Of a stretch of DNA of 64,000 nucleotides, positions 27,936-38,190 are shown in pieces. The stretch is taken from contig JAJNNX010000016.1 in assembly GCA_023159155.1 (NCBI GenBank), forward strand, positions 248,001 to 312,000. Direction: 5' to 3'. The notes under the pieces are model-generated. The model was not told where the DNA came from. It was given only the letters and a program-made list of their open reading frames with translations, and made no database searches. Numbering within the stretch: the first letter of the stretch is position 1; every line of letters starts with the position of its first letter. The position numbers and the translations under genes were made by a program. This stretch comes from Ustulina deusta (Eukaryota > Ascomycota > Sordariomycetes > Xylariales > Xylariaceae).

Positions 27936-28005
27936 TCTATGCAGTTAGAATTAAACTAACTACTTTAGATATTTGATCTGCGCTTTACTATTAAGCTATA
28001 TACAA
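27936..28005 (-). pseudogene. tRNA-like relic
   Basis: Read on the minus strand, this 70-nt stretch folds as a cloverleaf: D arm GCTT-AATAGTA-AAGC, T arm GTTAG-TTTAATT-CTAAC with five perfect pairs, and an acceptor whose mismatches are all wobble or explained by C-to-T/G-to-A. The anticodon stem CAGAT/ATCTA closes only five loop bases, two fewer than normal, so no anticodon can be assigned. It lies in the 3' part of Gypsy-2, after the chromodomain relic. It could be a captured tRNA or a tRNA-derived SINE piece. Confidence 0.45.
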
Positions 28006-29099
28006 ACTACCCCTAAGATTAAATCTTATTAAAATAGTAAATATTTAAATTTATTATAGCAGCTATAGTAATAATCTAGATTATTTAATCATAAATATTT
28101 ATAACTATTTTTTTTAATTTTATTATAAAATAATAAATAGCTAATATTTATAATATATAACTATAATTTTTAAATTAAAAATATATAATAATTATATAAA
28201 AATATACTTTATATTAATTAATTATTTATTTATATTAAATAATAATATAAAATAAAATTAAACAAAAATATTTATAGTATTAAAAAAATATATATATATT
28301 ATTATTTAAAATAAAATGTTTTTTTGTTATATTATTAATTAAAAGTATATAGTATAAGTGTTTTAAAAATATATAAACAACTTATAAAAATTTAATAAAA
28401 TAATAAAAAAACTACTTATTTTAATATTACTAAGTTTGCTAGTAAAGCTAAACTATATATAATAGATTACTAAAAAACAATAAAATATTTTTAATAAATT
28501 AAATTAAATATTAGCTAACTATTAATAAAGCTTTATAAAAGCTTATTAAATAACTAAACCTGCTTTATTAATAATTTTATTGCTATTTATATTTGTTTTA
28601 AAGTTAAAAAACTAATAAAATTAGTTTAGCAATTTATTAATATAAACTATATTAAAAAATATTAAATCTAAAACTTAATTAAATAAAAGATTTAAGTTAG
28701 TACTAATACTAATATAAAACAAATATAGATCTATTTATAAAATTATATATTTTATGCTTTTTTTGGCACTTATTATAAAAAAATGCTTTAGCTTTTTTTA
28801 TAATATAAATAATTTAAATAGGCCGGCTAAAGTTGGGCTAAGCTTTATTATAAGTATTACTAAAATAATATTAGTATATATATATATTATAGATTAAAAA
28901 TTTAGTAGGTTTATGCTTATAACCTTTATTTTTAGTTTTAGTAGCCTGCTTGTATATATATTGCTTATAGTTGTAATAATTATAGCTATTTATAACTTTC
29001 TAGCAAGCGAGGCATTAAAAATAATAGTTGTAGCGGTTCTATAAAAGCTTTTTATTAAAAAAAACATAGGAAGGGTTAGAAATAGTATTAAATATAATA

Positions 29100-29240
29100 A
29101 TATAAGTATAAAAAAAAAAAAAAAAAGTATAAAAACAAAGTAAAAAAAAAAAAGAACAATAGTAGTAATATATGTAAGTAGCTAAAACTAATAAATAATA
29201 ATAATAGCAGCAGCTAAAAAAAAAAAAAAAAAAAGAACTA
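29100..29240 (+). repeat. A-rich runs in the 3' region of Gypsy-2
   Basis: Several A-homopolymer stretches of 10-20 bases separated by short words lie between the coding relic and the right LTR. No function is assigned. Confidence 0.6.
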
Positions 29241-29670
29241 AGCTAAAATATTTATATAAAACTAGATTAGTTTTATAAACAATTTATATATAGTTTATGT
29301 TTAAATTACTAGTATTAAAATTTATTATATATTTAAATATATAATATATATATATATATATTATACTATATATATACTAAAACTCCTAATTAATAATATT
29401 ATATAAGTACTAAAGTATTTATATTAATAATAATAATAATATTATATATTATTAATATAATAAAAATATTTATATATTTATATTTATAAATATTTAATTA
29501 ATTGTATTGTATTAATCGCATATATATTACTTTAATTTTATATAAACTTTATATTTAAATTACTTTTTATTTATGCATATATATACTATCTACTTATACT
29601 ATATATTTTATATTTTGTATATTTATATATATTAAGTTAGAAATAACCTAACTAAAGAAAAAAGAATAGT

Positions 29671-29849
29671 TGTTATGCCTGGTATACTAGGACCGGTGCA
29701 TACTTATTATATATATATACTATATCTGCACCTATTTCGATAGAAAATCTTCTTTTTATAAGCTTTAGTTTTATAAACTAACCTTACCAAATATATAACT
29801 TATCTTTTTATATATTATACCTGACCTTGTGAACTTCCTATTTATAATA
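29671..29849 (+). repeat. Gypsy-2 3' LTR
   Basis: 179 bp; less mutated than the left copy (for example ctgaccttgtgaacttcc at 29821-29838 against a T-rich equivalent at about 22370-22387). It is followed by GCTGT. Confidence 0.85.
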
Positions 29850-32104
29850 GCTGTTAAGCAGTTCATATTTTTTAATAAAAATAAAAACAAAATAAAAATA
29901 TTTAATATATAAAAAATTATATAACCGATCTTATTATTAATTTTTATTATATTAATTAAAGTTATTATATAATTTTTACTAAAGTTTATTTTAGTTGTTC
30001 TAAGCGTTTATATATATTTTTATTTATAGCTTTTTTATAGTTAAAAATTTTAAAACACCTATATTTTAAATAATATTTTAGTACTTTATATAATATTAGT
30101 TGTTTAATATAAATTAGTTTAAAAGCTAGTTTATTATTATTACTTAAATATTTTTTTAAGTTATATAATATATTATATTATATTTTTATTATATATATTA
30201 GAATTTTTTTTTTTTTTTATTATATAAGTTTAAATAATTTTTATATTTAATAAAATAAAATAAAAATTTTGCTAAGGTTAGTTTATTATTAAATATTATT
30301 TTGTATATATTAAAATATTAGCTTTTTATATAAGCCTTTTTTTAAAAAGTATAGTTTATTAATTAATATCTTTTTTTTTAGTAAATAAAGTATTTTTTGT
30401 TTATATAAATATTTTTTTAGGAATAAATATTTGTGCAATTTTAGCTAGGGTATTATTTTTAGAAATTATAAAAGTATTGTTTAGTACTTTTATATTGTAC
30501 GGAGTAGCAATTAGTATAGTTATATTGCTTATTTATATAATAAGTATTTTTTGCTTTTTGTGCGAAATATTTGTTTAATAGGTTATTTTTAATTTGGAAG
30601 TATAAATAAAGGTTAGAAAAAAAACCTTTAAATATAGGTTTTTAAAAAATAAATACTGTTTTAAATTCTAGTATATTCTTTTTAAATATTTTGCTTTAAG
30701 TACTTTTTATATTTTTAATAGCTTATTAATTATAACTTTTAATATTTTATATAAAAAAAAGTTTTTTTTTTGTTTATATATTTGTATAAAAATAATATTA
30801 GTTTAGTTTATTTAATATTAATTATAGTTTATAATTATATTAAAATATAAGTTCATAATATTATATATTTTTTTTTATATATAATTAGAACTAATATAGT
30901 ATATATAGTAGTTTTTTATATAATTAGTTAGAATAGCTAGAAATATTATATAAAATTATTTTTTTATAATTTTTATTTTATAGTAAAAGTTAATAAACTA
31001 TTATGTTTTGTTATAAAGTAGATTATATAGCTTTTTAGAATAGTTTTTTTTTTTTGCTAAATTTTTAAAAATATTTAATATTTTACTACTAAAATCATCT
31101 TATTTTAAATATTATACATAAGTAAGATTTAAATACAAAATATAAATATTTTTATATTTAGTATTATATAAAATATTATAGAACTAGATATTTTATTATA
31201 TGTTGGAAATATAGCATATTTTTAGTTTATATAGCTAGGTTATTAATTAGTACAAAAAAAAATAGTGTTTTATAGTTAGAAATATTTTTTAAAAGTATAT
31301 TTTTAGTGCTTTATTATTATATAGTAATATATTGTTTTAGGTTAAAAATTTTTTTTAATTTTATATATAAAAGTTTTTTTAAAATTATATTTTAGTTTTA
31401 AAAGTAAGTACTATAAAACTATTCTATTATATAGAAAGGTTTTTATTATTATAGTTTTAATTAAAAAGTTATTAATTTAAAATAAAAAATATTAGTAATG
31501 TTTAGGATTATTATATAAAAAATTAAAGTTTATATATCAAAATATATTTATTTTTTATAAGTTATGTAATACGGTTTTTTTTTAAATGTTTTACTAGTTT
31601 TTAGTTTAAAATACTTTTTATATAAAATATATTATATATTTTTATAATAATCTTATTATTAATTATTTATAACGTTTATAGTTTAGCTAACTTAATATTT
31701 TTTATTAATATTTTTTAAAGGTTTTTTAGTTCGTATAAAGTTTAGCTATATTTAATATATAAATATATAGCCTATATATTGATTTTTTTTTTAGTTGCTA
31801 TACAAAAGTTATATAAAGTATTATTATATGTACAAAAGTTGATTATTTTTTATATAATAATTAAAAATATATTAATATGCTTAGTAATTTTTTTAGCTAT
31901 AAACTTATATAAAAAGTTAATTAAAAATATTAGGGGTTATTTTTTAAAAGTTTTAGTATTTTTATATATTTGCTTCTAATAGCTTTTGTACGATTAGCTA
32001 TTATTTAATATATTTATAAATATAAAAAATAAAAAAAAAGTTTAATTATAATACGAACTTTTATATAGTTTATATAATAATAATTAAAAAATAATATAAT
32101 TATA
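29850..32104 (-). pseudogene. Element X interior, right part
   Basis: AT-rich continuation of X after Gypsy-2, T-biased on the plus strand. The 66-codon open frame at 31779-31979 is of the kind expected by chance in such DNA. No domain is recognised. Confidence 0.5.
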
Positions 32105-32289
32105 TATTATTAATTATACTTTTATATGAAAGCTAAGCTAAAATATAAATAAGTAATTAAATTTTTTTTTTGTTGGCTTACTATTAAAAAAACTAAAGTA
32201 TAATATAGAATATACGGTTTATACAACTAGGTTAAGATTTCGTTTTTATTTTTGTTAATTTGTGTTTTTTAGCTAAAAATACTAATTAG
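32105..32289 (+). repeat. Segment M copy inside X, next to its right LTR
   Basis: Aligns with 34655-34863 and, in reverse complement, with 56289-56514 of element Y. Shared blocks include tatgaaagctaagct, gttggcttacta and actaattag. It ends exactly where the X LTR begins. This copy has a short internal deletion near 32265 and moderate RIP. Confidence 0.7.
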
Positions 32290-32543
32290 TGTTGGGTGGC
32301 TAAAAGGTATAATATTATATGTAATAAAGAAGTAAAATAAATAACTATATATATTGATATATTTTTTTAATTATCTATACAAAGGTAAGACCTTTATATA
32401 AAGGATTCTTATATAGTAAGAGAATTCTATATATATATACTGCCTACGCAATTAAACCAATTAGCTAATTGCTAGTGTTATATAAATAGTCTTGTATATA
32501 GTTAGTAGTAGCTTTGTGCGTAGTTAACACTATTATTATAACA
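32290..32543 (-). repeat. Element X LTR, right
   Basis: 254 bp, TGTTGGGTGG...ATAACA, followed by ATTAG (32544-32548). It is also preceded by ATTAG, which alone would suggest a solo LTR; the continuity of Gypsy-1 across 17960/32549 shows that the whole 17961-32543 stretch is the insertion. Confidence 0.8.
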
Positions 32544-32548
32544 ATTAG

Positions 32549-33746
32549 TTTAATTTTTGCTAATAATTATAATTAAATTTTTTAATTATAAATAATAAAA
32601 TATAAACTTAAAAATATAAAAAAATATTAATTAATATAATTAAATATTAAAAAAATATTATTAAATATTAAAATAACTTTTTAAAAATAAAACAATTATT
32701 TTCAAAATAATTAAAATTAAAAAAACATAAAAAAAACTTAAGGTTTTTAAATCTAAAATAAAAAAAGTTTATATAATAATTTTTTAAAAAAAAAATTTAA
32801 GCTACTTTTAAAAAAATTCTATAAAAATTTTAGAATTATTTTTATTAAAATAAATAAAAACAATTAATTAAAAAGATTTTAAAAAAATTTATTATAATTA
32901 AATTTATAATAACTAAAAATAGTTATATTAAATTATTTAAAAGAAATTTAAAAATAATTAATATTTTATAAAAAAAATAAATTTAAATTAATTAAGTAGT
33001 ATTATAAAAGATTTTTAATAATAAACTAATTTTATTTTAAAAAAAAAAACTTTAAGTATATAAAATTAATACAAAACTTTTTGTTTTTTTAGCTATTATA
33101 TTTAAAAAGGGTTTTTTTTAAAAAAAATTTAAAATTTTATTATTATTATAACTAAAGTTTAATATAGTACTAAAACTTAATAATAAAAAATATTTTTTTA
33201 ATTTTTATTAATATTAAATATTTATATAATTTATTTTATTTTAAAAAGTTTATAAATAAACTATTAGTTATAAATTTTATTAAATAAAATATAAATTTAA
33301 ATATTATTTTTATTTTATTTATATTTAAACTTAAATTAATTATTAATAAAAAAATATATATTTAAAAAATTAAATTATATTAGTTTTAAATATTAGTAGT
33401 ACTATATTTAATTATTATAATACTATTTATTTTATAAAATTAAATATTATTAAAATTATTTATTAATTATTATTAATTATAAAATTATATTATTAAAATT
33501 TTTTAAATTTATAAAAAAGTATTTTAATAAAAAGTTTTATTATTTAGTTTAAAAATAAAACTTATTTAGTAATAAGTTTTTATTAATATATAAATTTAAA
33601 AATTTTTAAATAAATTTATAAATATTTATATAAATAATATTTTAATTTATTTTAAAATTAAAAAATAGTACTAGATTTATTATAAAAAAATAATTTATTA
33701 TTTATATTAAGCTAAATATTAAAAAAATATTAACAAGTTTTATTTT
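32549..33746 (+). pseudogene. Gypsy-1 copy B internal sequence, middle part
   Basis: Aligns in reverse complement with about 40490-41730 of copy A. It ends at the left edge of the Y array. Confidence 0.75.
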
Positions 33747-33892
33747 TGTTTGAATGGAGTGTACTGCATATTTCTAAGGCAGCAGTACATACTTGCAAGG
33801 TTAGTGGAATACAGTCTATTCACTATATGCCACACTCAAAAAAAAGAAAGAAAGGAAGGAAATGGGTAGGTGGGAGCCCCCTATATACCCCT

Positions 33893-33972
33893 TCGTACGA
33901 AGGGGTCTGTAGGTGGTCCCTAGCCGGACCCCTTGGCCTAGACCCCTTGGCTAGACCCCTTCGTACGAAGGG
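33893..33972. repeat. Two palindromes around TCGTACGA in Y unit 1
   Basis: The sequences ccccttcgtacgaagggg at about 33897-33914 and again at about 33957-33974 are perfect 18-bp palindromes. Equivalent sites occur in the other Y copies at about 35006, 36189, 57151 and 57220. Confidence 0.8.
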
Positions 33973-34079
33973 GTCCGTAAGTGCCCTAGCTAATTGCGTA
34001 CGATTAATCCAACACTGACTACTTTTTCTTTTGTGATTTATTGCCATAATTGTACGCAAGGTCTAAGGGGGAGGGGTAG

Positions 34080-34640
34080 GTCGAAAGGGGTCTTTGTATA
34101 GGCTACACCTAGCAGGGTCGGCAAGGCTAGGTGTAGGTCGAAGGGGGTCTGTGAGGTCTTCGTACGGGCTACACCTAGCAGGGCGGAAGGCAGGCTGGGC
34201 TAGGTATAGGTCGAAAGAGGTCTTTGAGGTCTTCGTACGAGGGCTACACCTAGCAGGATCGGCAAAGCTAGGTGTAGGTCGAAGGGGGTCTATCAGGTCT
34301 TCGTACGGGCTACACCTAGCAGGGCGGAAGGGCCAGGTGTAGGTCAAAGGGGGTCTGTGAAGTCTTCGTACAAGGGCTACACCTAGCAGGGACGGCAAGG
34401 CTAGGTGTAGGTCGAAGGAGGTCTATAAAATCTTCGTACAAAGGCTACACCTAGCAGGATCGGCAAGGCTAGGTGTAGGTCGAAGGGGGTCTGTCAGGTC
34501 TTCGTACGGGCTACACCTAGCAGGGCGGAAGGCAGGCTGGGCTAGGTGTAGGTCGAAGGAGGTCTTTGAGGTCTTCGTACGGGCTACACCTAGCAGGGAC
34601 GGCAAGGCTAGGTGTAGATCAAAGGGGGTTGTTGGGGTAG
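34080..34640 (+). repeat. Eight tandem 64-78-bp hairpin repeats, Y unit 1
   Basis: Each unit has ctacacctagc, a short variable middle, then its inverse gctaggtgtag, then gtcgaagggggtct and a cttcgtacg site. Every unit can therefore form a stem of 10-11 bp. The variable middle (cgg..aagg..ggc) changes length, giving 64-78-bp spacing. The repeats are GC-rich amid AT-rich DNA. Confidence 0.85.
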
Positions 34641-35189
34641 CACAATTGCGCGCCATTAATTAAATGTCTGTATGAAAGCTAAGCTAAGGTATATATAAGT
34701 AACTAATCTTTTTTTTTTGTTGGCCTACTACTAAAAAAACTAAAGTATGCGATATAAAATATGCAATCTATATAATTAGGTTAGAATTTTATTATTATTT
34801 TAATTAATTTGTGTTATATTTATATAAAAGCTAAGCCAAAGTACAAATATAAATACTAATTAGTGTTTGAATGGAATATACTATATATTTCTAAAATAGT
34901 AATATATGTTTGCAAGGTTAGTAGAATATAGTTTATTTATTATATGCCATACTTAAAAAAAAAAAAAAAAGGAAGGAAATAAGTAGGTAGGAGCCCTTTA
35001 TATACCCCTTTGTACAAAGGGGTCTATAAGTGGTCCCTAGCCGGACCCCTTGGCCTAGACCCTTTAGCTAGACCCTTTTATATGAAAGGGTCCATAAGTA
35101 CCCTAGCTAATTACGTACGATTAATCTAATACTAACTATTTTTTCTTTTATAATTTATTGCTATAATTATATGCAAGGTCTAAAAAGGA

Positions 35190-35830
35190 AAGGTAGATCG
35201 AAGGGGGTTTTTATATAGGCTATACCTAGCAAGGTTAGCAAAGCTAGGTATAAGTTAAAAAAAATCTATAAAATCTTTATATAAAAGCTATACCTAGTAA
35301 AGCAAAAAGCAGGCTAGACTAGGTATAGATTAAAGGAGGTCTTTTATATAAGCTATACTTAGCAAGGCAGAAAAGCTAAGTATAAGTTAAAAGAGGTCTA
35401 TAAAGTCTTTATATAAAAGCTATACCTAGCAGGAATAGCAAAGCTAAGTATAGGTTAAAAAAGATCTATAAGGTTTTTATATAGGCTATACCTAGTAGGG
35501 TTAGTAAAGCTAAGTATAAGTTAAAAGGGGTCTATAAAGTCTTTGTATAAGGGCTATACCTAGCAAGGCGGGCAAAGCTAGGTGTAGGTCGAAAGAGGTC
35601 TTTTATACGGGCTATACCTAGCAGGGCAGAAAGCAAGCTAAGCTAGATATAGGTTAAAAAAAGTTTTTGAAGTCTTTATATGGGCTACACCTAGCAGGTC
35701 AAAAAATAGGCTAAACTAGGTATAAATTAAAAAAAATTTATAAAATCTTTATATAAAAGCTATACTTAGTAGGTTAGAAAGCAGGCTAAGCTAGGTATAA
35801 ATCAAAAAAAATTATTAAAATAATATAATT
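35190..35830 (+). repeat. RIP-mutated tandem hairpin repeats, Y unit 2
   Basis: Same repeat family as 34080-34640, with most cctag/cttcgtacg sites turned to AT-rich versions (ctatacctagc, ctttatataaa). About nine units are recognisable. Confidence 0.75.
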
Positions 35831-36300
35831 ATATATTATCAATTAAATATTTATATAAAAACTAAACTAAAATATATATAAATAACTAATTTTTTTTTTA
35901 TTAGCTTATTATTAAAAAAACTAAAGTATATAATATAAAATATGCGATTTATATAATTAAATCAAAATTTTATTATTATTTTAGCTAATTTATGCTATAT
36001 TTATATAAAAGCTAAATTAAAGTATAAATATAAATATTAATTAATATTTAAATAAAATATATTATATATTTCTAAAGTAGTAGTATATGCTTGCAAGGTT
36101 AGTAGAATATAATCTATTTATTATATGCTACACTTAAAAAAAAAAAAAGAAAAAAAAAATGGGGAGGTGGGAGCCCTTTATATACCTTTCCGTACGGAAG
36201 GGTCTATAGGTGGTCCCTAGCCGGACCCCTTGGCCTAGACCCCCCTTGGCTAAACCCCTTTGTATAAAAGGGTCCATAATTACGTACGATTAATCCAACA

Positions 36301-37153
36301 TATATAAATATTAAATAATATAAAATTATTTATTTTTAAGTTTATAGTAATAATTAATAGTTTTAAAAATATTAAGTATTGCTTTCGTAATATTTATTAA
36401 TTAATATATTATTATTAAAAGTAGTAATAAAAGTTAAAGCATAAAACTTTTTAATAGTAAATATTAGTAAAATAGTTATAAATTTTAATATTAAATAGCA
36501 AGCGCTCGAATTGGTTTGTTAGACTTAAAACGTTTAAAAAATAATATATAATATAGTAATTTTTATATAAAAACAATATAAATTATAAGCTAAAAAAAAA
36601 CGTTTAATAGATTTTAAAATAAAAAATGAAGTTTTTTTTTAAAAAAAAATTTTATAATATAAATACTAATTATTAGATTGGACTTTTAATTAGTTAAACT
36701 TTTTGAAATTTTAAAAAAATAAAAATTTAGTTATATTTTTGATTTGCTTAACTTATATAAAATAAAAACCTTATTTTATACTAACTAATTATAAAAAATA
36801 AGCAATAATTTTTTATTTTAATAAATTTAATTATTGCTTTTAGCTAAAAATATTAATAGCAAAACAAAGTTTAAAATTAAATAAATCAAACAATTAAAAA
36901 TATATAAAAAAAAGTAAAGAACTATAGTACTAAGTTGTTTAAAAAAACTGCAATTTTAAAAATATACTAATTAAGCTTGATTAATTTTATAAAACTTATA
37001 AAAATAAATATATATAATAATAATTAATAAATTTATAAACAATTATAAAAATAATAATAAAGTAATATAATATAAAAAAACTATATAAATTTAATATTAT
37101 TAATAATTTTAAATTAAAATTATGTTTAAATTTTTAGTTTAAAAAAATAATAA
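36301..37153 (+). pseudogene. Gypsy-1 copy B internal sequence, 3' part
   Basis: Aligns in reverse complement with about 38230-39200 of copy A, including the less mutated aagcgctcgaattggtttgt region at 36487-36506. This is the end of the integrase region and the 3' untranslated part. Confidence 0.75.
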
Positions 37154-37388
37154 TATAATAGTTAGTATAGTTTTAGTAAAACTTGCAAAAACTTTAGATC
37201 TATATAATAATAAAATAGGAAGTCTATATATAGATTAATTTATAATTTTGTAGCTATATATATAGAGTTTATATTTATTTATTTTGTAAACTTTGTTTTT
37301 TTTTTTTTTTTTTTTTTTTTTAGCTTAGAGTTTTTGTTTATAGTATTAATAAACTAGCTATAGAAATTTTATTCGATTGATTGTGATA
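37154..37388 (+). repeat. Gypsy-1 copy B 3' LTR
   Basis: 235 bp, same orientation as 16051-16284 and inverted relative to 37953-38190. It is followed by TTTTA. It contains a T-run at about 37299-37321. Confidence 0.85.
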
Positions 37389-37952
37389 TTTTAAATATTT
37401 TGTTAGTATTATATTAGCTTAGGTATTTTTTATAAGTTAGATTTATTATATTTAAATAAATAAATATATTAAAAATTTAATTAGGATTTAATATTAGGAT
37501 TTATTATTATTTTTAGCAAAATATAGTTTTTAAATATTTTATAATTTTTGTTTTAGTATTTTTTATATTATTATTATTTATTTTTGTTAAGTTAAATATT
37601 ATTATTTTTTTTTAGTTTATAATAGTTTTAATAAATATTATTTAAAGTTATAAAAATAATTTTTTACTAAGTTATAAGTTTTAAATATTATAATAATAAA
37701 AAATAATTTTATATTAAATTACAAAATTTTTTTTTTAGTTTTGCGTATAGATTATTAGTTAGTTTTAGTTAAACTATTATTTAAGTTTTAAAATTTTTTT
37801 AAATTTTTTAAAAATTAATTTAAATAGTAGCTTTATAAGTTTATTTATTATTTAGTTTAAAATAAATATATATTTAAAATTAATTTAATTTATAATAATT
37901 TATTTTACATATTTATATATATATATATATATATATTTTATATAGTAATAAG
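37389..37952 (-). pseudogene. Copia internal sequence, segment 2
   Basis: 564 bp between two Gypsy-1 copies: TTTTA of copy B at its left end and ATAAG of copy A (37948-37952) at its right. By position it is the RNase H part of the Copia pol gene on the minus strand; motifs are not readable. Confidence 0.6.
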
Positions 37953-38190
37953 TGTTACGATTAGTTGAGTAAAGCTTCTATAGCTAGTTTATTAATACTA
38001 TAAACAAAGACTCTAAGCTAAAAAAGAAAAAAAAAAGGAAAGAAAAAAGTTAGAGTTTATAAGGTAAATAGATATAGATTTTGTATGTATAGCTGCAGAG
38101 TTAGGTTAGTCTGTATGTAAACTTCCTATTTTATTGCTATATAGGCCTAGAGTTCTTGCAAGTCTTGCTAAAACTGTACTAACTATTATA
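37953..38190 (-). repeat. Gypsy-1 copy A LTR, left
   Basis: 238 bp, beginning tgttacgattagttgag on the plus strand, the least mutated LTR end of the family. The internal A/G run (about 38021-38047) is interrupted by G, unlike the pure A-runs of other copies. Confidence 0.85.

Larger units (their letters stand above)
22219..29849 (+). mobile_element. Gypsy-2, chromovirus-like LTR retrotransposon, RIP-degraded
   Basis: Two 179-bp LTRs (22219-22397 and 29671-29849) start TGTTATGCC and enclose 7.3 kb. Flanking pentamers are GCTTT and GCTGT, a 4/5 match, so the duplication is probable but imperfect. A purine run aaagaaaaaagaatag precedes the right LTR. On the plus strand the gag-pol order is still visible: zinc-knuckle relic, reverse transcriptase, RNase H, integrase, then a chromodomain-like stretch. 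That order and the chromodomain define Ty3/Gypsy chromoviruses. Numerous stops rule out function. Confidence 0.85.
17961..32543 (-). mobile_element. LTR element X, inserted in Gypsy-1 B
   Basis: Direct repeats of about 255 bp at 17961-18217 and 32290-32543 begin TGTTGGGTGG and end ATAACA (ATAATA in the left copy). ATTAG flanks the whole (17956-17960 and 32544-32548), and the flanks join into sequence continuous in Gypsy-1 copy A. Its own interior is 18218-22218 and about 29850-32289 (some 6.4 kb), the rest being Gypsy-2. A long A-rich tract on the minus strand next to the left LTR could be a polypurine tract, hence the tentative minus orientation. I could not identify its coding domains. Confidence 0.8.
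33747..36301 (+). mobile_element. Head-to-tail array of three Y elements
   Basis: Unit 1 (33747-34863) is GC-rich and almost unmutated, unit 2 (34864-36044) is partly RIP-mutated, and unit 3 (36045-about 36301) is truncated after the first 257 bp. Each begins with the 91-bp head that forms the terminal inverted repeat of Y at 56188-57379. Units 1 and 2 then carry a G/A-rich stretch, palindromic ccccttcgtacgaagggg-like sites, the tandem hairpin repeats and segment M. The heads repeat directly, not inverted, so this is a tandem array and not three independent insertions. No open gene is present; short open frames over the repeats are chance. Confidence 0.8.
16051..37388 (+). mobile_element. Gypsy-1 copy B, interrupted by X and the Y array
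   Basis: LTRs at 16051-16284 and 37154-37388 are flanked by TTTTA on both sides (16046-16050 and 37389-37393). Own sequence is 16051-17960, 32549-33746 and about 36301-37388. These pieces align in reverse complement with copy A (37953-43729), which proves that they are one element: 17937-17960 and 32549 onward join at a site continuous in copy A (about 41720). Roughly 1.3 kb, equivalent to 39200-40490 of copy A, is missing where the Y array sits. All coding frames are destroyed by RIP. Confidence 0.85.

Noticed and set aside
31779..31979. 66-codon open frame
   Set aside because: A low-complexity Ile/Leu/Lys/Phe translation of AT-rich DNA inside X, as expected by chance.
32290..32543. Solo LTR flanked by ATTAG
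   Set aside because: Gypsy-1 sequence is continuous from 17960 to 32549, so this is the right LTR of a complete insertion; the left-hand ATTAG belongs to segment M.
34080..34640. CRISPR-like array
   Set aside because: Repeats are direct but the variable middles are short and related to each other, there are no unique spacers, and the host is a eukaryote.
33746..34656. Open frames of 77-111 codons over the GC-rich repeats
   Set aside because: They translate the tandem hairpin repeat on both strands, and the equivalents in the other Y copies are not conserved as protein.
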